64,000 bases of DNA from Treponema sp. (lineage in GTDB: Bacteria > Spirochaetota > Spirochaetia > Treponematales > Treponemataceae), in contig JAEESZ010000008.1 of assembly GCA_016286535.1 (NCBI GenBank), forward strand, positions 62,001-126,000. The letters are read 5' to 3'. How positions within the stretch are numbered: position 1 is the first letter of the stretch; each line of letters opens with the position of its first letter. Below, one piece after another: positions 37,654 through 46,394 of this stretch. Both the position numbers and the translations under genes were made by a program. The notes under the pieces are model-generated. The model was not told the DNA's origin and searched no databases. It saw only the letters and a list, made by a program, of their open reading frames with translations.

Positions 37654-39753
37654 ATGGAAATAGATGAAACTTCCAGCGGTGCTATCGAACAGATTTTACC
37701 TACAACCAATGAAGAAGAAATGAAAAATCTTATGAAAGATCTGGACAGGGAACAGGCCTATCGTGAACATAAGTGCTGGCGCCAGTGGATTACCGTACTG
37801 GTTTCTACAGTATTTGTTTTATTCCAGCTTTATGCCACTCTTTCCGGTCACGTTACCGCTCAGGTTTTAAGGGCTTCTCATCTGGCCTTTGTTCAGCTGC
37901 TTGCCTTTTTCTTATTTCCTGCAAGTAAAAAAATGCCTAAGAACACCCTGCCATGGTATGATGTTCTTCTTGGTCTTACCGGTGCAGCCTGCTGGTTGTA
38001 TATTGTAATTAATTTCCAGATGTATGCTCATGGTTTTCCAAATACCCTTGTAAGTCGAAGTGGAAATAATACAGTCCTTGATGTTGTAATTGGTATTATT
38101 GGAATACTTATCCTCTTTGAAAGCTGCCGAAGAATAGTAGGCCTTCCAATTATGCTTATTGCAGCCTGCTTTGTAGTTTATGCCTTTGCCGGAAAATATC
38201 TTCCAGGCTTTTTACATCACAGAGGCTATTCTTTACAGAGAGTTGTATGCCACCTCTTTTATAATACAGAAGGAATTATGGGCACTCCAATTGGAGCCTG
38301 TTCAACCTTTATTTTCCTTTTTATTCTTTTTGGTGCCCTGCTTGAAAAAACAGGAATCGGACAGTTCTTTATAGATTTATGTAATGCAATTGCAGGTGGA
38401 GCAAGCGGTGGACCTGCCAAGGTTGCCGTTCTTTCTTCAGCTTTGCTGGGAACTGTTTCCGGCTCTTCTGTTTCTAATACAGTTGGTTCCGGCTCCTTTA
38501 CAATTCCTATGATGAAAAAACTTGGTTACAAGGGAGAATTTGCGGGTGCAGTAGAAGCCGCTGCTTCTACCGGCGGCCAGCTTATGCCTCCAATTATGGG
38601 AGCTGCGGCCTTCCTTATGGCAGAAAGCATAGGCGTTCCATATGTAACTATCGTAAAAGCTGCAATCATTCCTGCAATCCTCTATTTTACAGGTATCTTT
38701 ATTACCGTTCATCTTGAAGCAAAAAAACTCGGCTTAAAGGGACTTCCAAGAGAACAGCTTCCAAAAATCGGTCCTTTACTTTTAAAAAGCTATATGATTC
38801 TTCCCCTTGTCGTAATTATTGTTTTCCTTTGTCTTGGAAAAACTGCTGTTTTTGCAGCCCTTATGGGAATAGTTGCCTGCCTTATAATTGGAATTGTTAC
38901 TTCCGTTGTAGATTTAGCTATGGGAAGAAAGCCAACCTTTGGTACAAAAGATATTATTGATGTAATTTGTGCTTCTGCCAGAAATATTATTTCTGTTGCC
39001 ATTGCCTGTGGTATGGCCGGAATTATTATTGGAATTGTTACTTTGACCGGAGTAGGCTTAAAACTTGGTGCCGGTCTTGTTACTTTAGCTCATGGAAAAC
39101 TCTTCTGGACTCTTTTCCTTACAATGATTGCTTCAATTATTCTTGGTATGGGGGCTCCAACCACCGCCAATTATCTTATTACATCAACCATTACAGCCGG
39201 TGCAATTATTACCTGCCTTTATGGACAGGGTAGTGAGATAGAAAATGTTATGAAGCTTCCTGCCCATATGTTTGCCTTCTATTTTGGTATTATTGCCGAT
39301 GTTACACCACCGGTAGCCCTGGCGGCCATAGCGGGGGCGGCCATTGCAAAGGCAAAGCCTATGAAAACTGCAGTCAACGCAACAAAACTTGCAATCGGCG
39401 CTTTTATTATTCCTTATATGTTTGTTTATAATCCAAAAATGCTTATGATTAATTCAAGCTGGGCTTCTGTGTTTGGAATTATTGCAACCGCCTTAATCGG
39501 AATGTTTGGAATAAGCGTTGCCCTGGAAGGTTACGGCTTTAATTTTACTGGACTTTTTCATTCAAGCGGAAAATCAAAGGCTTTAACACTTTCCTTTGAT
39601 TTGCTGGAACGTTTACTTTTTGCGGCCGCTGGTTTATTATGTGTAATACCAGAGACTAGAACTGATATTATTGGAATTTCCATGATGGTTATTCTGATTG
39701 CTTATCAGATTATTGTAAGAAGAATTAAAACAAATAAAAATATAGAGAGGTAA
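37654..39753 (+). CDS. TRAP transporter fused 4TM/12TM permease
   Basis: Polytopic; SGSSVSNTVGSGSFTIPMMKKLGYKGEFAGAVEAAASTGGQLMPPIMGAAAFLMAE; GMGAPTTANYLI; DVTPPVALAAIAGAAIA. Confidence 0.93.
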   Translation: MEIDETSSGAIEQILPTTNEEEMKNLMKDLDREQAYREHKCWRQWITVLVSTVFVLFQLYATLSGHVTAQVLRASHLAFVQLLAFFLFPASKKMPKNTLPWYDVLLGLTGAACWLYIVINFQMYAHGFPNTLVSRSGNNTVLDVVIGIIGILILFESCRRIVGLPIMLIAACFVVYAFAGKYLPGFLHHRGYSLQRVVCHLFYNTEGIMGTPIGACSTFIFLFILFGALLEKTGIGQFFIDLCNAIAGGASGGPAKVAVLSSALLGTVSGSSVSNTVGSGSFTIPMMKKLGYKGEFAGAVEAAASTGGQLMPPIMGAAAFLMAESIGVPYVTIVKAAIIPAILYFTGIFITVHLEAKKLGLKGLPREQLPKIGPLLLKSYMILPLVVIIVFLCLGKTAVFAALMGIVACLIIGIVTSVVDLAMGRKPTFGTKDIIDVICASARNIISVAIACGMAGIIIGIVTLTGVGLKLGAGLVTLAHGKLFWTLFLTMIASIILGMGAPTTANYLITSTITAGAIITCLYGQGSEIENVMKLPAHMFAFYFGIIADVTPPVALAAIAGAAIAKAKPMKTAVNATKLAIGAFIIPYMFVYNPKMLMINSSWASVFGIIATALIGMFGISVALEGYGFNFTGLFHSSGKSKALTLSFDLLERLLFAAAGLLCVIPETRTDIIGISMMVILIAYQIIVRRIKTNKNIER

Positions 39754-39756
39754 AAG

Positions 39757-39993
39757 ATGATTTCTATTATTCTTGGAATAGTATTCATAGGATTTTGTGT
39801 TTTTTCTTTACTGCCAATGTGTCCTTTAAACTGGGGTTCTTATGTAATTGACTTCTTTAAAGGCTTTTTGCCGGTATTGTCAGCCTTTATTGGTTTAATC
39901 TGTCTTTTTATTGGTGCTGCCGATATAAAAGACAAAAAAGAAGCTAAGAAAGAGGCAAAAAAAGAAGAAGAAACTACTGAAGAAAACAAGTAG
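39757..39993 (+). CDS. Small membrane protein with Lys/Glu-rich tail, linked to TRAP genes
   Basis: Two hydrophobic segments, KDKKEAKKEAKKEEETTEENK tail; starts 3 nt after the TRAP permease stop. Confidence 0.6.
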   Translation: MISIILGIVFIGFCVFSLLPMCPLNWGSYVIDFFKGFLPVLSAFIGLICLFIGAADIKDKKEAKKEAKKEEETTEENK

Positions 39994-40020
39994 AGATATT
40001 GACCAAAAGGGGTAAAAAAA

Positions 40021-40143
40021 TGTAATATATTATACCCCGTATAGCAATTTAGACTGCTCATCTGAATTGCCGGCGTTTTATAAATCAGATGCAAAGTTTT
40101 ATTAAACGCAGATAAACTTATTTTTTATTTTTAAGGTATTATC
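40021..40143 (+). promoter_or_regulatory. Structured 5' leader upstream of rplM
   Basis: catctga (40059-40065)/tcagatg (40085-40091) stem and AT-rich promoter-like sequence upstream. Confidence 0.3.
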
Positions 40144-40572
40144 ATGGAAACAATTTTCGTTAAAGAATACGAACAGGCTCGCAAATGGTATATTATTGAT
40201 GCAGCCGGAAAACCAATGGGTCGTGTAGCTGCTAAAGCTGCATATATCGCTCGCGGTAAAAACAAATCAACATTTACAAAGAATCAGTTAATGGGTGATT
40301 TCGTAATCATCATTAATGCAGAAAAAGCAATTGTTACTGGCGGAAAAGAACAGAAAAAAATCTACTATCATCACACAGGATTTGTAGGTGGACTTCGCGC
40401 TCATACTTATGAAAAACTTCTTGCTAAAAAACCTACTGAACCAATGAAAATTGCTGTAGAAGGTATGCTTCCTAACGGACGTCTTGGTCGCAAGATGATG
40501 GACAATGTTAAGATTTATGCAGGTGATGCTCATCCACACGCTGCTCAGAATCCACAGCCAATCGAACTTTAA
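40144..40572 (+). CDS. rplM: 50S ribosomal protein L13
   Basis: KWYIIDAAGKPMGRVAAKAAYIARGK, MLPNGRLGRKMM. Confidence 0.97.
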   Translation: METIFVKEYEQARKWYIIDAAGKPMGRVAAKAAYIARGKNKSTFTKNQLMGDFVIIINAEKAIVTGGKEQKKIYYHHTGFVGGLRAHTYEKLLAKKPTEPMKIAVEGMLPNGRLGRKMMDNVKIYAGDAHPHAAQNPQPIEL

Positions 40573-40587
40573 TTTAGGGGATAAAAA

Positions 40588-40980
40588 ATGGTAAAAAATA
40601 TTGCTATTGGTACAGGAAGAAGAAAGACTGCTGTAGCTCGCGTATTTGTTCGCGATGGTTCAGGCAAAATTGTTGTAAACGGAAAAGATGTAAAAGATTA
40701 TTTTAATTCTGATGCACAGATTCAGACTGTAAATCAGCCTTTGTTAGTAACTTCAATGGGAAATAAATACGATATTCTTATTAATGTTCAGGGCGGAGGT
40801 ATGAACGGTCAGGCTGCTGCTTGTTTACATGGTATTTCTCGTGCATTAGTTCAGATTGATCCAGATGCTCGTACAGCTCTTAAAGCTAACGGATACCTTA
40901 CACGTGATTCACGTATGGTTGAACGTAAAAAGTACGGACAGAAAGGTGCTCGTCGCCGCTTCCAGTTCTCAAAACGTTAG
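40588..40980 (+). CDS. rpsI: 30S ribosomal protein S9
   Basis: GTGRRKTAVARVFVRDGSGKIVVNGKD, C-terminus KKYGQKGARRRFQFSKR. Confidence 0.98.
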   Translation: MVKNIAIGTGRRKTAVARVFVRDGSGKIVVNGKDVKDYFNSDAQIQTVNQPLLVTSMGNKYDILINVQGGGMNGQAAACLHGISRALVQIDPDARTALKANGYLTRDSRMVERKKYGQKGARRRFQFSKR

Positions 40981-40999
40981 TTTTTATTTACTGCGTTAC

Positions 41000-41045
41000 A
41001 AAGCTGCTTAAAAGTTCACAAAGGACTTTTGGCAGCTTTTTTTTT
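41000..41045 (+). terminator. Rho-independent terminator after rpsI
   Basis: aaagctgc ... gcagcttt stem plus T tract. Confidence 0.88.
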
Positions 41046-41082
41046 GCCGCAAGATATACTATACTAAAGACAGGGGGTATTT

Positions 41083-41694
41083 GTGATAATAAAATCTTTT
41101 GTAGAAACTTCTTATAAAGGAATGTATAAACTTACATCCCAAGAGGGTACTTCTTTTTACATGAGAAAAGAATACTCAGATGCTCTTTTAATCAATTTTG
41201 ATTTACTTGAGGCAGGCTATGAACTGAACGAACAGCAGACAGAAAACTGCCTTGATAACGGACTTTGCTGTGCGGCTGAATTTAAGGCCCTGCAGTATCT
41301 TGCAAGGGCAGAACAGTCTTATACAGGACTTTACAAAAAACTTTTAGACAAGGGCCATAAATCAGAATATGCAGCTTTTGCCCTGTCTTATTTACAGAGA
41401 ATCGGATATTTAAGCGACAGGCGTTTTGCCAGGGCCTGGCTTAATTCAAGAAGGACAAATCATTACGAAGGAAAAAGCCGTCTTTTAGCAGAACTTACAA
41501 AAAGGGGGATTTCTAAAGCTACAGCCCTGGATGCTCTTGATGAGTTTTTTCAGGAAAATGATGAAGACGAAATTCTTGCAAAAGCCTACGAAAAGCTTTC
41601 AAAAAATAAAAGCGGCGATAAACTTATCGCCGCCTTACTGAATCAGGGGTTTACCTATAAGCAGATTAAAGCTTTTCAATGTAAATTAACTTAG
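41083..41694 (+). CDS. recX: Regulatory protein RecX
   Basis: ALQYLARAEQSYTGLYKKLLDKGH, LQRIGYLSDRRFARAWLNSRR, LLAELTKRGIS; GTG start with gggg SD. Confidence 0.85.
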   Translation: MIIKSFVETSYKGMYKLTSQEGTSFYMRKEYSDALLINFDLLEAGYELNEQQTENCLDNGLCCAAEFKALQYLARAEQSYTGLYKKLLDKGHKSEYAAFALSYLQRIGYLSDRRFARAWLNSRRTNHYEGKSRLLAELTKRGISKATALDALDEFFQENDEDEILAKAYEKLSKNKSGDKLIAALLNQGFTYKQIKAFQCKLT

Positions 41695-43870
41695 CGCTAA
41701 AATCACCCCAGTCACGTTTTACATTAAAGCCTGCATTTGCAATTGTACTTCCTTTTAAGGTAATGGCAGGGTAGTCATCACTGTTTTCATCAGGGAAGCT
41801 GATTTTATACATTGCATCTTCTGTTAAATTCTGTACCTTTATAAAGCGTGATTTATAGTTAGGATGATTTAATACCTGAACTAAAGTTACTAAAGCCTTA
41901 GATTTATCTTTTGCAATACTTGCCCAGCAGTCAACTTGGCCGCCATTTGAATAGCTTAAGATTCTCTGATAATCACCATTTCGTATAAGATCTCCGTATT
42001 TTTTGTATAATTCAATCTGGTGAGGAATCATGGCTCTGTCTTCTGCAGAAAGTTTTGTAATATCAAGCTCGTAGCCGAATGTTCCGCTTAAAGCAACATA
42101 TCCTCTTGTTTTGAATGGGGTAACGCGGCCAACTGCATGGTTAGGACATACAGAAACGTGGGCGCCCATTGTAGAAAGCGGATAAATTAAAGAGGTTCCT
42201 TCCTGAATGGCAAGTCTTTCTATGGCATCAGTGTCATCACTGCACCAGATTTGAGGGCTATAGAAGAACATGCCGGGGTCAAATCTTGCACCTCCTCCGG
42301 AGCAGTTTTCGAGCAGAAGTTCTGGGAATTCTGTAATAAGACGTTCCTGCATTTCGTAAACTGCAAGTACATAGCGGTGGAAAAATTCACCGGTCTGGTC
42401 TGCAGGTAAATTAAGGCTTCCAATATCACAGAGCTGGCGGTTCATATCCCATTTTACATATTCAATGTTTGCGCTTCTTAAAATCTTTGCAACAGATTCA
42501 TAAGCATAATCGCGCACTTCTTTACGGGTAATATCAAGAACATACTGTTCACGGCTCATTCCAGGTTCTCTTCCTGGAATCTGAATAGCCCAGTCAGGGT
42601 GAGAGCGGAAAAGATCAGAATCAGGAGAAATCATTTCCGGTTCAAACCAGATTCCAAATTTAAGGCCAAGTTTATTTACCTCTTCAACAAGATGCTTTAA
42701 GCCGCCTTTAATTTTTTCTTCGTTTACAACCCAGTCACCTAAAGAACAGTTGTCGCTTTCTCTTTTTCCAAACCAGCCGTCATCCATAACAAGCATTTCT
42801 ATTCCGTCTTTTGAGGCTTCTCTTGCAATGTCTAAGAGCTTGTCTGTATTAAAATTAAAATAAGTTGCTTCCCAGTTGTTGATTAAAACCGGGCGTGGAG
42901 ATTTCTTGTAAGGAGAGCGGATTAAATGGTCACGGTATAAATCATGGAAAGTATTTGTCATGCCATTTAAACCTTTGTTAGAGAAGGTTAATACAGCCTG
43001 TGGAGTCTGGAAGCTGTCTCCTCCCTTAAGTTTCCAGCAGAATTCTTCAGGATTAATTCCCATGGAAATTCTAAGGGAATAAAACTGAGTTTTCTGAACG
43101 TTTGCAATAAAGTTTCCGCTGTAAATAAAGTTTAAGCCCCATACACGGCCGGTGTTAAAGTCTGCATTGTGGTCCAGAAGGGCAATAAATGGATGTTCCT
43201 GGTGACTTGATTCACCTCTAATGGAAACAATGCCCTGGTTTCCCATGTGAACCGGATGACGTTCAATATGGCGTTCTCTTGCCCAGGAACCATGCAGGGT
43301 AATAACATCAAAATTATCATCATCCATATCAAAAGAAGCAGAAAGTGCTTTTGTAATATAAAGATTCTGTGAGCCTTTGTTTATGATTGTAGAAGAGCGG
43401 ATTACTGCATCAAGGTTTTCAAAAATGGTGTAATTTAACACAACCTCAAGATTTAAAACAGGGTCTTCTGTTGTAATTTCAAGAGTCTGACAATCCTTGG
43501 AATCTCCGAATACGTAAGGAAGTCCTTTTAATACCTGGTTTCCCTTAATAATTTTGTGAGATTTATATTTTAATTCAACAGCATTGTTTCCGTTTTCGTT
43601 TTTAATGGCAAGGGCTGTTTCACGAAAATCGCCGATGCCGGAAGTTGGCATTTCCATTGGAAGAAAATCCATAAGGGTGAGTTTTTCGCGAAATGTTGTG
43701 CCGTTTCCCTTGAAGTACTCGTTTTGTCGTGAAAGGTAGCTCAGGTTGTCGTCCAGCTTTGGACCAAAGTAAGAGTGAGAGAGGTAACCCTTTTCAGAAA
43801 TTGTAATAAAATAGCTTGAATTTCTGGTGTTAAGACTAAAAGTCTTGTCTTCCTGATTAAAAATAATCAT
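41666..43870 (-). CDS. GH36-type alpha-galactosidase
   Basis: MLVMDDGWFGKR, FGIWFEPEMI, VKWDMNR, ENCSGGGARFDPGM, CSDDTDAIERL; SD caggagc before ATG at 43870. Confidence 0.93.
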   Translation of the reverse strand: MIIFNQEDKTFSLNTRNSSYFITISEKGYLSHSYFGPKLDDNLSYLSRQNEYFKGNGTTFREKLTLMDFLPMEMPTSGIGDFRETALAIKNENGNNAVELKYKSHKIIKGNQVLKGLPYVFGDSKDCQTLEITTEDPVLNLEVVLNYTIFENLDAVIRSSTIINKGSQNLYITKALSASFDMDDDNFDVITLHGSWARERHIERHPVHMGNQGIVSIRGESSHQEHPFIALLDHNADFNTGRVWGLNFIYSGNFIANVQKTQFYSLRISMGINPEEFCWKLKGGDSFQTPQAVLTFSNKGLNGMTNTFHDLYRDHLIRSPYKKSPRPVLINNWEATYFNFNTDKLLDIAREASKDGIEMLVMDDGWFGKRESDNCSLGDWVVNEEKIKGGLKHLVEEVNKLGLKFGIWFEPEMISPDSDLFRSHPDWAIQIPGREPGMSREQYVLDITRKEVRDYAYESVAKILRSANIEYVKWDMNRQLCDIGSLNLPADQTGEFFHRYVLAVYEMQERLITEFPELLLENCSGGGARFDPGMFFYSPQIWCSDDTDAIERLAIQEGTSLIYPLSTMGAHVSVCPNHAVGRVTPFKTRGYVALSGTFGYELDITKLSAEDRAMIPHQIELYKKYGDLIRNGDYQRILSYSNGGQVDCWASIAKDKSKALVTLVQVLNHPNYKSRFIKVQNLTEDAMYKISFPDENSDDYPAITLKGSTIANAGFNVKRDWGDFSAKLIYIEKL

Positions 43871-43889
43871 AAAATGCTCCTGATTTTTT

Positions 43890-44705
43890 TTATATTTCAT
43901 TTAATACATTTGCAAAATAACCGCTTGAACTTATAGGTTCGCCACCATTTGTAAGGTGATTTGTATCGCCTAAACGTTCAACCCTAAAATCTGCCTGGCC
44001 CGGAATTCTTTCTTCGCTGTTTAAAACAGTAATGGAAGTTGGGGCAACGTAAAAGCCCTGCCATAACTGCATTGGCGATAGCCCTGTAAGATGGGCAATT
44101 ATGGTAAACATAACTCCAAGATGACAGAAGAACAGAAGACAGGTATCTTCCGGGTAATCATTCTTTATTGATTTTAAGTGATAGGGATTTTCCTTGTCTG
44201 AACTGTGCCAGTTAGGATTTTCTACAGGATTTTTTACATAGTAAAAACCCTTTTTATTTCTAGTGTAGCCGTAACTTTCTAAAATTGCGTCAAAGCCGTC
44301 GCAAACTTCCCTGTAGTGCTTTTCTATATTTCCCGATTTAAGATATTTGGTTTTTGTCCATTTGTCCTTGTTAAAAAAATCTTTATGGGCATAAAAGTAT
44401 TCAGGAAGTAAATCCCAGGGCATTTTTTCTTTTCCTGCAAGGCCTGGATCCGGATAATTTTTTGGAAGTATTCCCTTGTAATTAAATTCCTGCAGCCAGT
44501 TTAAGGTTTTTGCTTCTCTTCCAAGTGCTTTAAGGCTTGGGGCTGCAGTTTCTTTTGCTCTTCCAAGAGGGGACTGGTAAATATCTGTAATGTTATTCCA
44601 GCGGCATACCCGCTTTGTAAGTAATTCGACTTCTCTTTTTCCTTTTTCTGTAAGAGAGTCGTGTTCGTAATCAGGATCGCCGTGGCGGATAAAAATTAAC
44701 CTCAT
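43890..44705 (-). CDS. Histidine phosphatase (phosphoglycerate mutase-like) family protein
   Basis: MRLIFIRHGDPDYEHDSLTEKGKREVELL, YQSPLGRAKETA, LLFFCHLGVMFTI. Confidence 0.85.
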   Translation of the reverse strand: MRLIFIRHGDPDYEHDSLTEKGKREVELLTKRVCRWNNITDIYQSPLGRAKETAAPSLKALGREAKTLNWLQEFNYKGILPKNYPDPGLAGKEKMPWDLLPEYFYAHKDFFNKDKWTKTKYLKSGNIEKHYREVCDGFDAILESYGYTRNKKGFYYVKNPVENPNWHSSDKENPYHLKSIKNDYPEDTCLLFFCHLGVMFTIIAHLTGLSPMQLWQGFYVAPTSITVLNSEERIPGQADFRVERLGDTNHLTNGGEPISSSGYFANVLNEI

Positions 44706-44876
44706 GGCCAAAGTATAGCATAGTCTTTTAGTTAAAAAAAGTTATTTTTTACTTTTTTTAGTTAAAAAAAAGTCCGACACAGATAAAAAAAGCCCGCCGC
44801 AGATAAACTTTAGCGCTTGTCATATAAAGATAAGCGGGCGACATAGCTTTTGTTTTTGTGTTATAATAGGAACACT

Positions 44877-46340
44877 ATGAAAAGAAAATGGTATAGCAGT
44901 TTATTAATCAAGTTTGCCCTTATTTTTCTTGTTTTTACTTTAATTGAAGTTGTTTTTAGTGGCGTTACAACTTACTTAAATCAGGTTAATACTTATAAAA
45001 TGCAGAGTCTGCAGAATATCAGTGGAATTGGAGATTACCTGCAGGAGCTGCTTATTTCTGACGGAAAAAGTTTTCAAAACTATCAGAATTATTATATAGA
45101 AAATTATGCAAAGATGAATGTTCCCGCAGATTTTTCTGAAGAGCAGACCATCTCCCTTAACAGCTCTTTTAAGGATTCCCTTTCTTTTTATGAATATCTT
45201 CATAAATACTATCTGCTTGCTTTTGAAAAGGCAAAAAAAGCCTTCAATATTCCTTACGCCTATTATCTGGTTCCCCAGGAAGAAAACTTTCATGTACTTT
45301 ATGTTATAGATGGAAAATCAAGCCTTAAGGATTCTGACGGTAATAAAAGCAGCCAGGGGCAGAATCTTTATCTTGGCGAAAATGTTTATAACGATCCAAA
45401 AGATTATTCTCTTTTATGGAAAACCTGGTTTACCGGCGAAAAACAGGATGATTTTGAACTTTTACATACACAAAGGGGAAGGAACTATGCCTACTATACT
45501 CCTGTAATAATTGACGGAAAAAAGATGGGATTGATTGGAATAGAAATGGAAGTTGTAGATGTCCGAAAATCAATTTTTGATAATACCCTTAAACAGACTT
45601 TGGAAATTTCTTTAGTTCTTATTCTTTTAATTGCCCTGCTGCTTATCTTTATTAATAAAAGGGTAATTTCTAAAATCATAAAACTGGAAGCAAATATTAT
45701 TGAATATTCTGCCCATAAAAATACTAAGATTTCCAAAAATATTAAGGCCATTGCCAGGGGAAATGACGAGATTGATTCTCTTGCAAAACAGTTTGCAAAG
45801 ATGATTGTAAATCTTGAAGATTATATGAAAAACCTTGCCAAAACTTCCCGCGATTTACAGGATACCAAGCAGTGGGCTAACGAGAATAACGTACTTGCAA
45901 ATAAAGACCCTCTTACCGGTGTTCGTAATAAAGTTGCCTTTGAAAATCAGATTAAGCGTCTTGAATGGCAGCTTTCTGATGGTCATACAGATTTTGGTTT
46001 TGTTATTATAAGGCTTAAGGACCTTAAGAAAATTTACAGTAGTGAAGGAAACGAAAAAGGGGATTCTGTTTTAAAAACCCTCTGTTTTTTAATTTGTCAT
46101 GTTTTCAGTAATTCCCTGGTATTCAGAATTGAAAGCGATTCATTCCTTGTAATTCTTGAAAAGGATGATTTTGTAAAAGAAGCTGAACTTATAGAAAACT
46201 TCAATAAACAATTAAAGGAAACTGCTTTTGAAAGTTCAGAAAGTGTAACAACTTCCCTTGGTCTTGCCTTGTATAATCCTAAAGAAGATAAGGATGTTCT
46301 TTCTGTTTACAGCAGGGCAGAAGATGATTTGAATTCTTAA
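44877..46340 (+). CDS. Membrane-anchored GGDEF-like protein with degenerate active-site motif
   Basis: Two TMs flanking an extracytoplasmic domain; DPLTGVRNKVAFENQIK; GGDEF position reads RIESDSF. Confidence 0.8.
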   Translation: MKRKWYSSLLIKFALIFLVFTLIEVVFSGVTTYLNQVNTYKMQSLQNISGIGDYLQELLISDGKSFQNYQNYYIENYAKMNVPADFSEEQTISLNSSFKDSLSFYEYLHKYYLLAFEKAKKAFNIPYAYYLVPQEENFHVLYVIDGKSSLKDSDGNKSSQGQNLYLGENVYNDPKDYSLLWKTWFTGEKQDDFELLHTQRGRNYAYYTPVIIDGKKMGLIGIEMEVVDVRKSIFDNTLKQTLEISLVLILLIALLLIFINKRVISKIIKLEANIIEYSAHKNTKISKNIKAIARGNDEIDSLAKQFAKMIVNLEDYMKNLAKTSRDLQDTKQWANENNVLANKDPLTGVRNKVAFENQIKRLEWQLSDGHTDFGFVIIRLKDLKKIYSSEGNEKGDSVLKTLCFLICHVFSNSLVFRIESDSFLVILEKDDFVKEAELIENFNKQLKETAFESSESVTTSLGLALYNPKEDKDVLSVYSRAEDDLNS

Positions 46341-46347
46341 AGAGCAT

Positions 46348-46384
46348 AAAAAAAGGGAAAGCATTTCTGCTTTCCCTTTTTTTT
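46348..46384. terminator. Bidirectional terminator between convergent genes
   Basis: aaaagggaaagc atttct gctttccctttt, 12-bp perfect stem with A/T tracts on both sides. Confidence 0.9.
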
Positions 46385-46394
46385 AGCTTATTTT

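Noticed and set aside
38437-39233. ORFs 38437..38712 (-), 38790..39002 (-) and 38967..39233 (+) inside the TRAP permease
   Set aside because: Nested in a conserved membrane protein; Cys/Trp/Tyr-rich out-of-frame translations typical of shadow ORFs.
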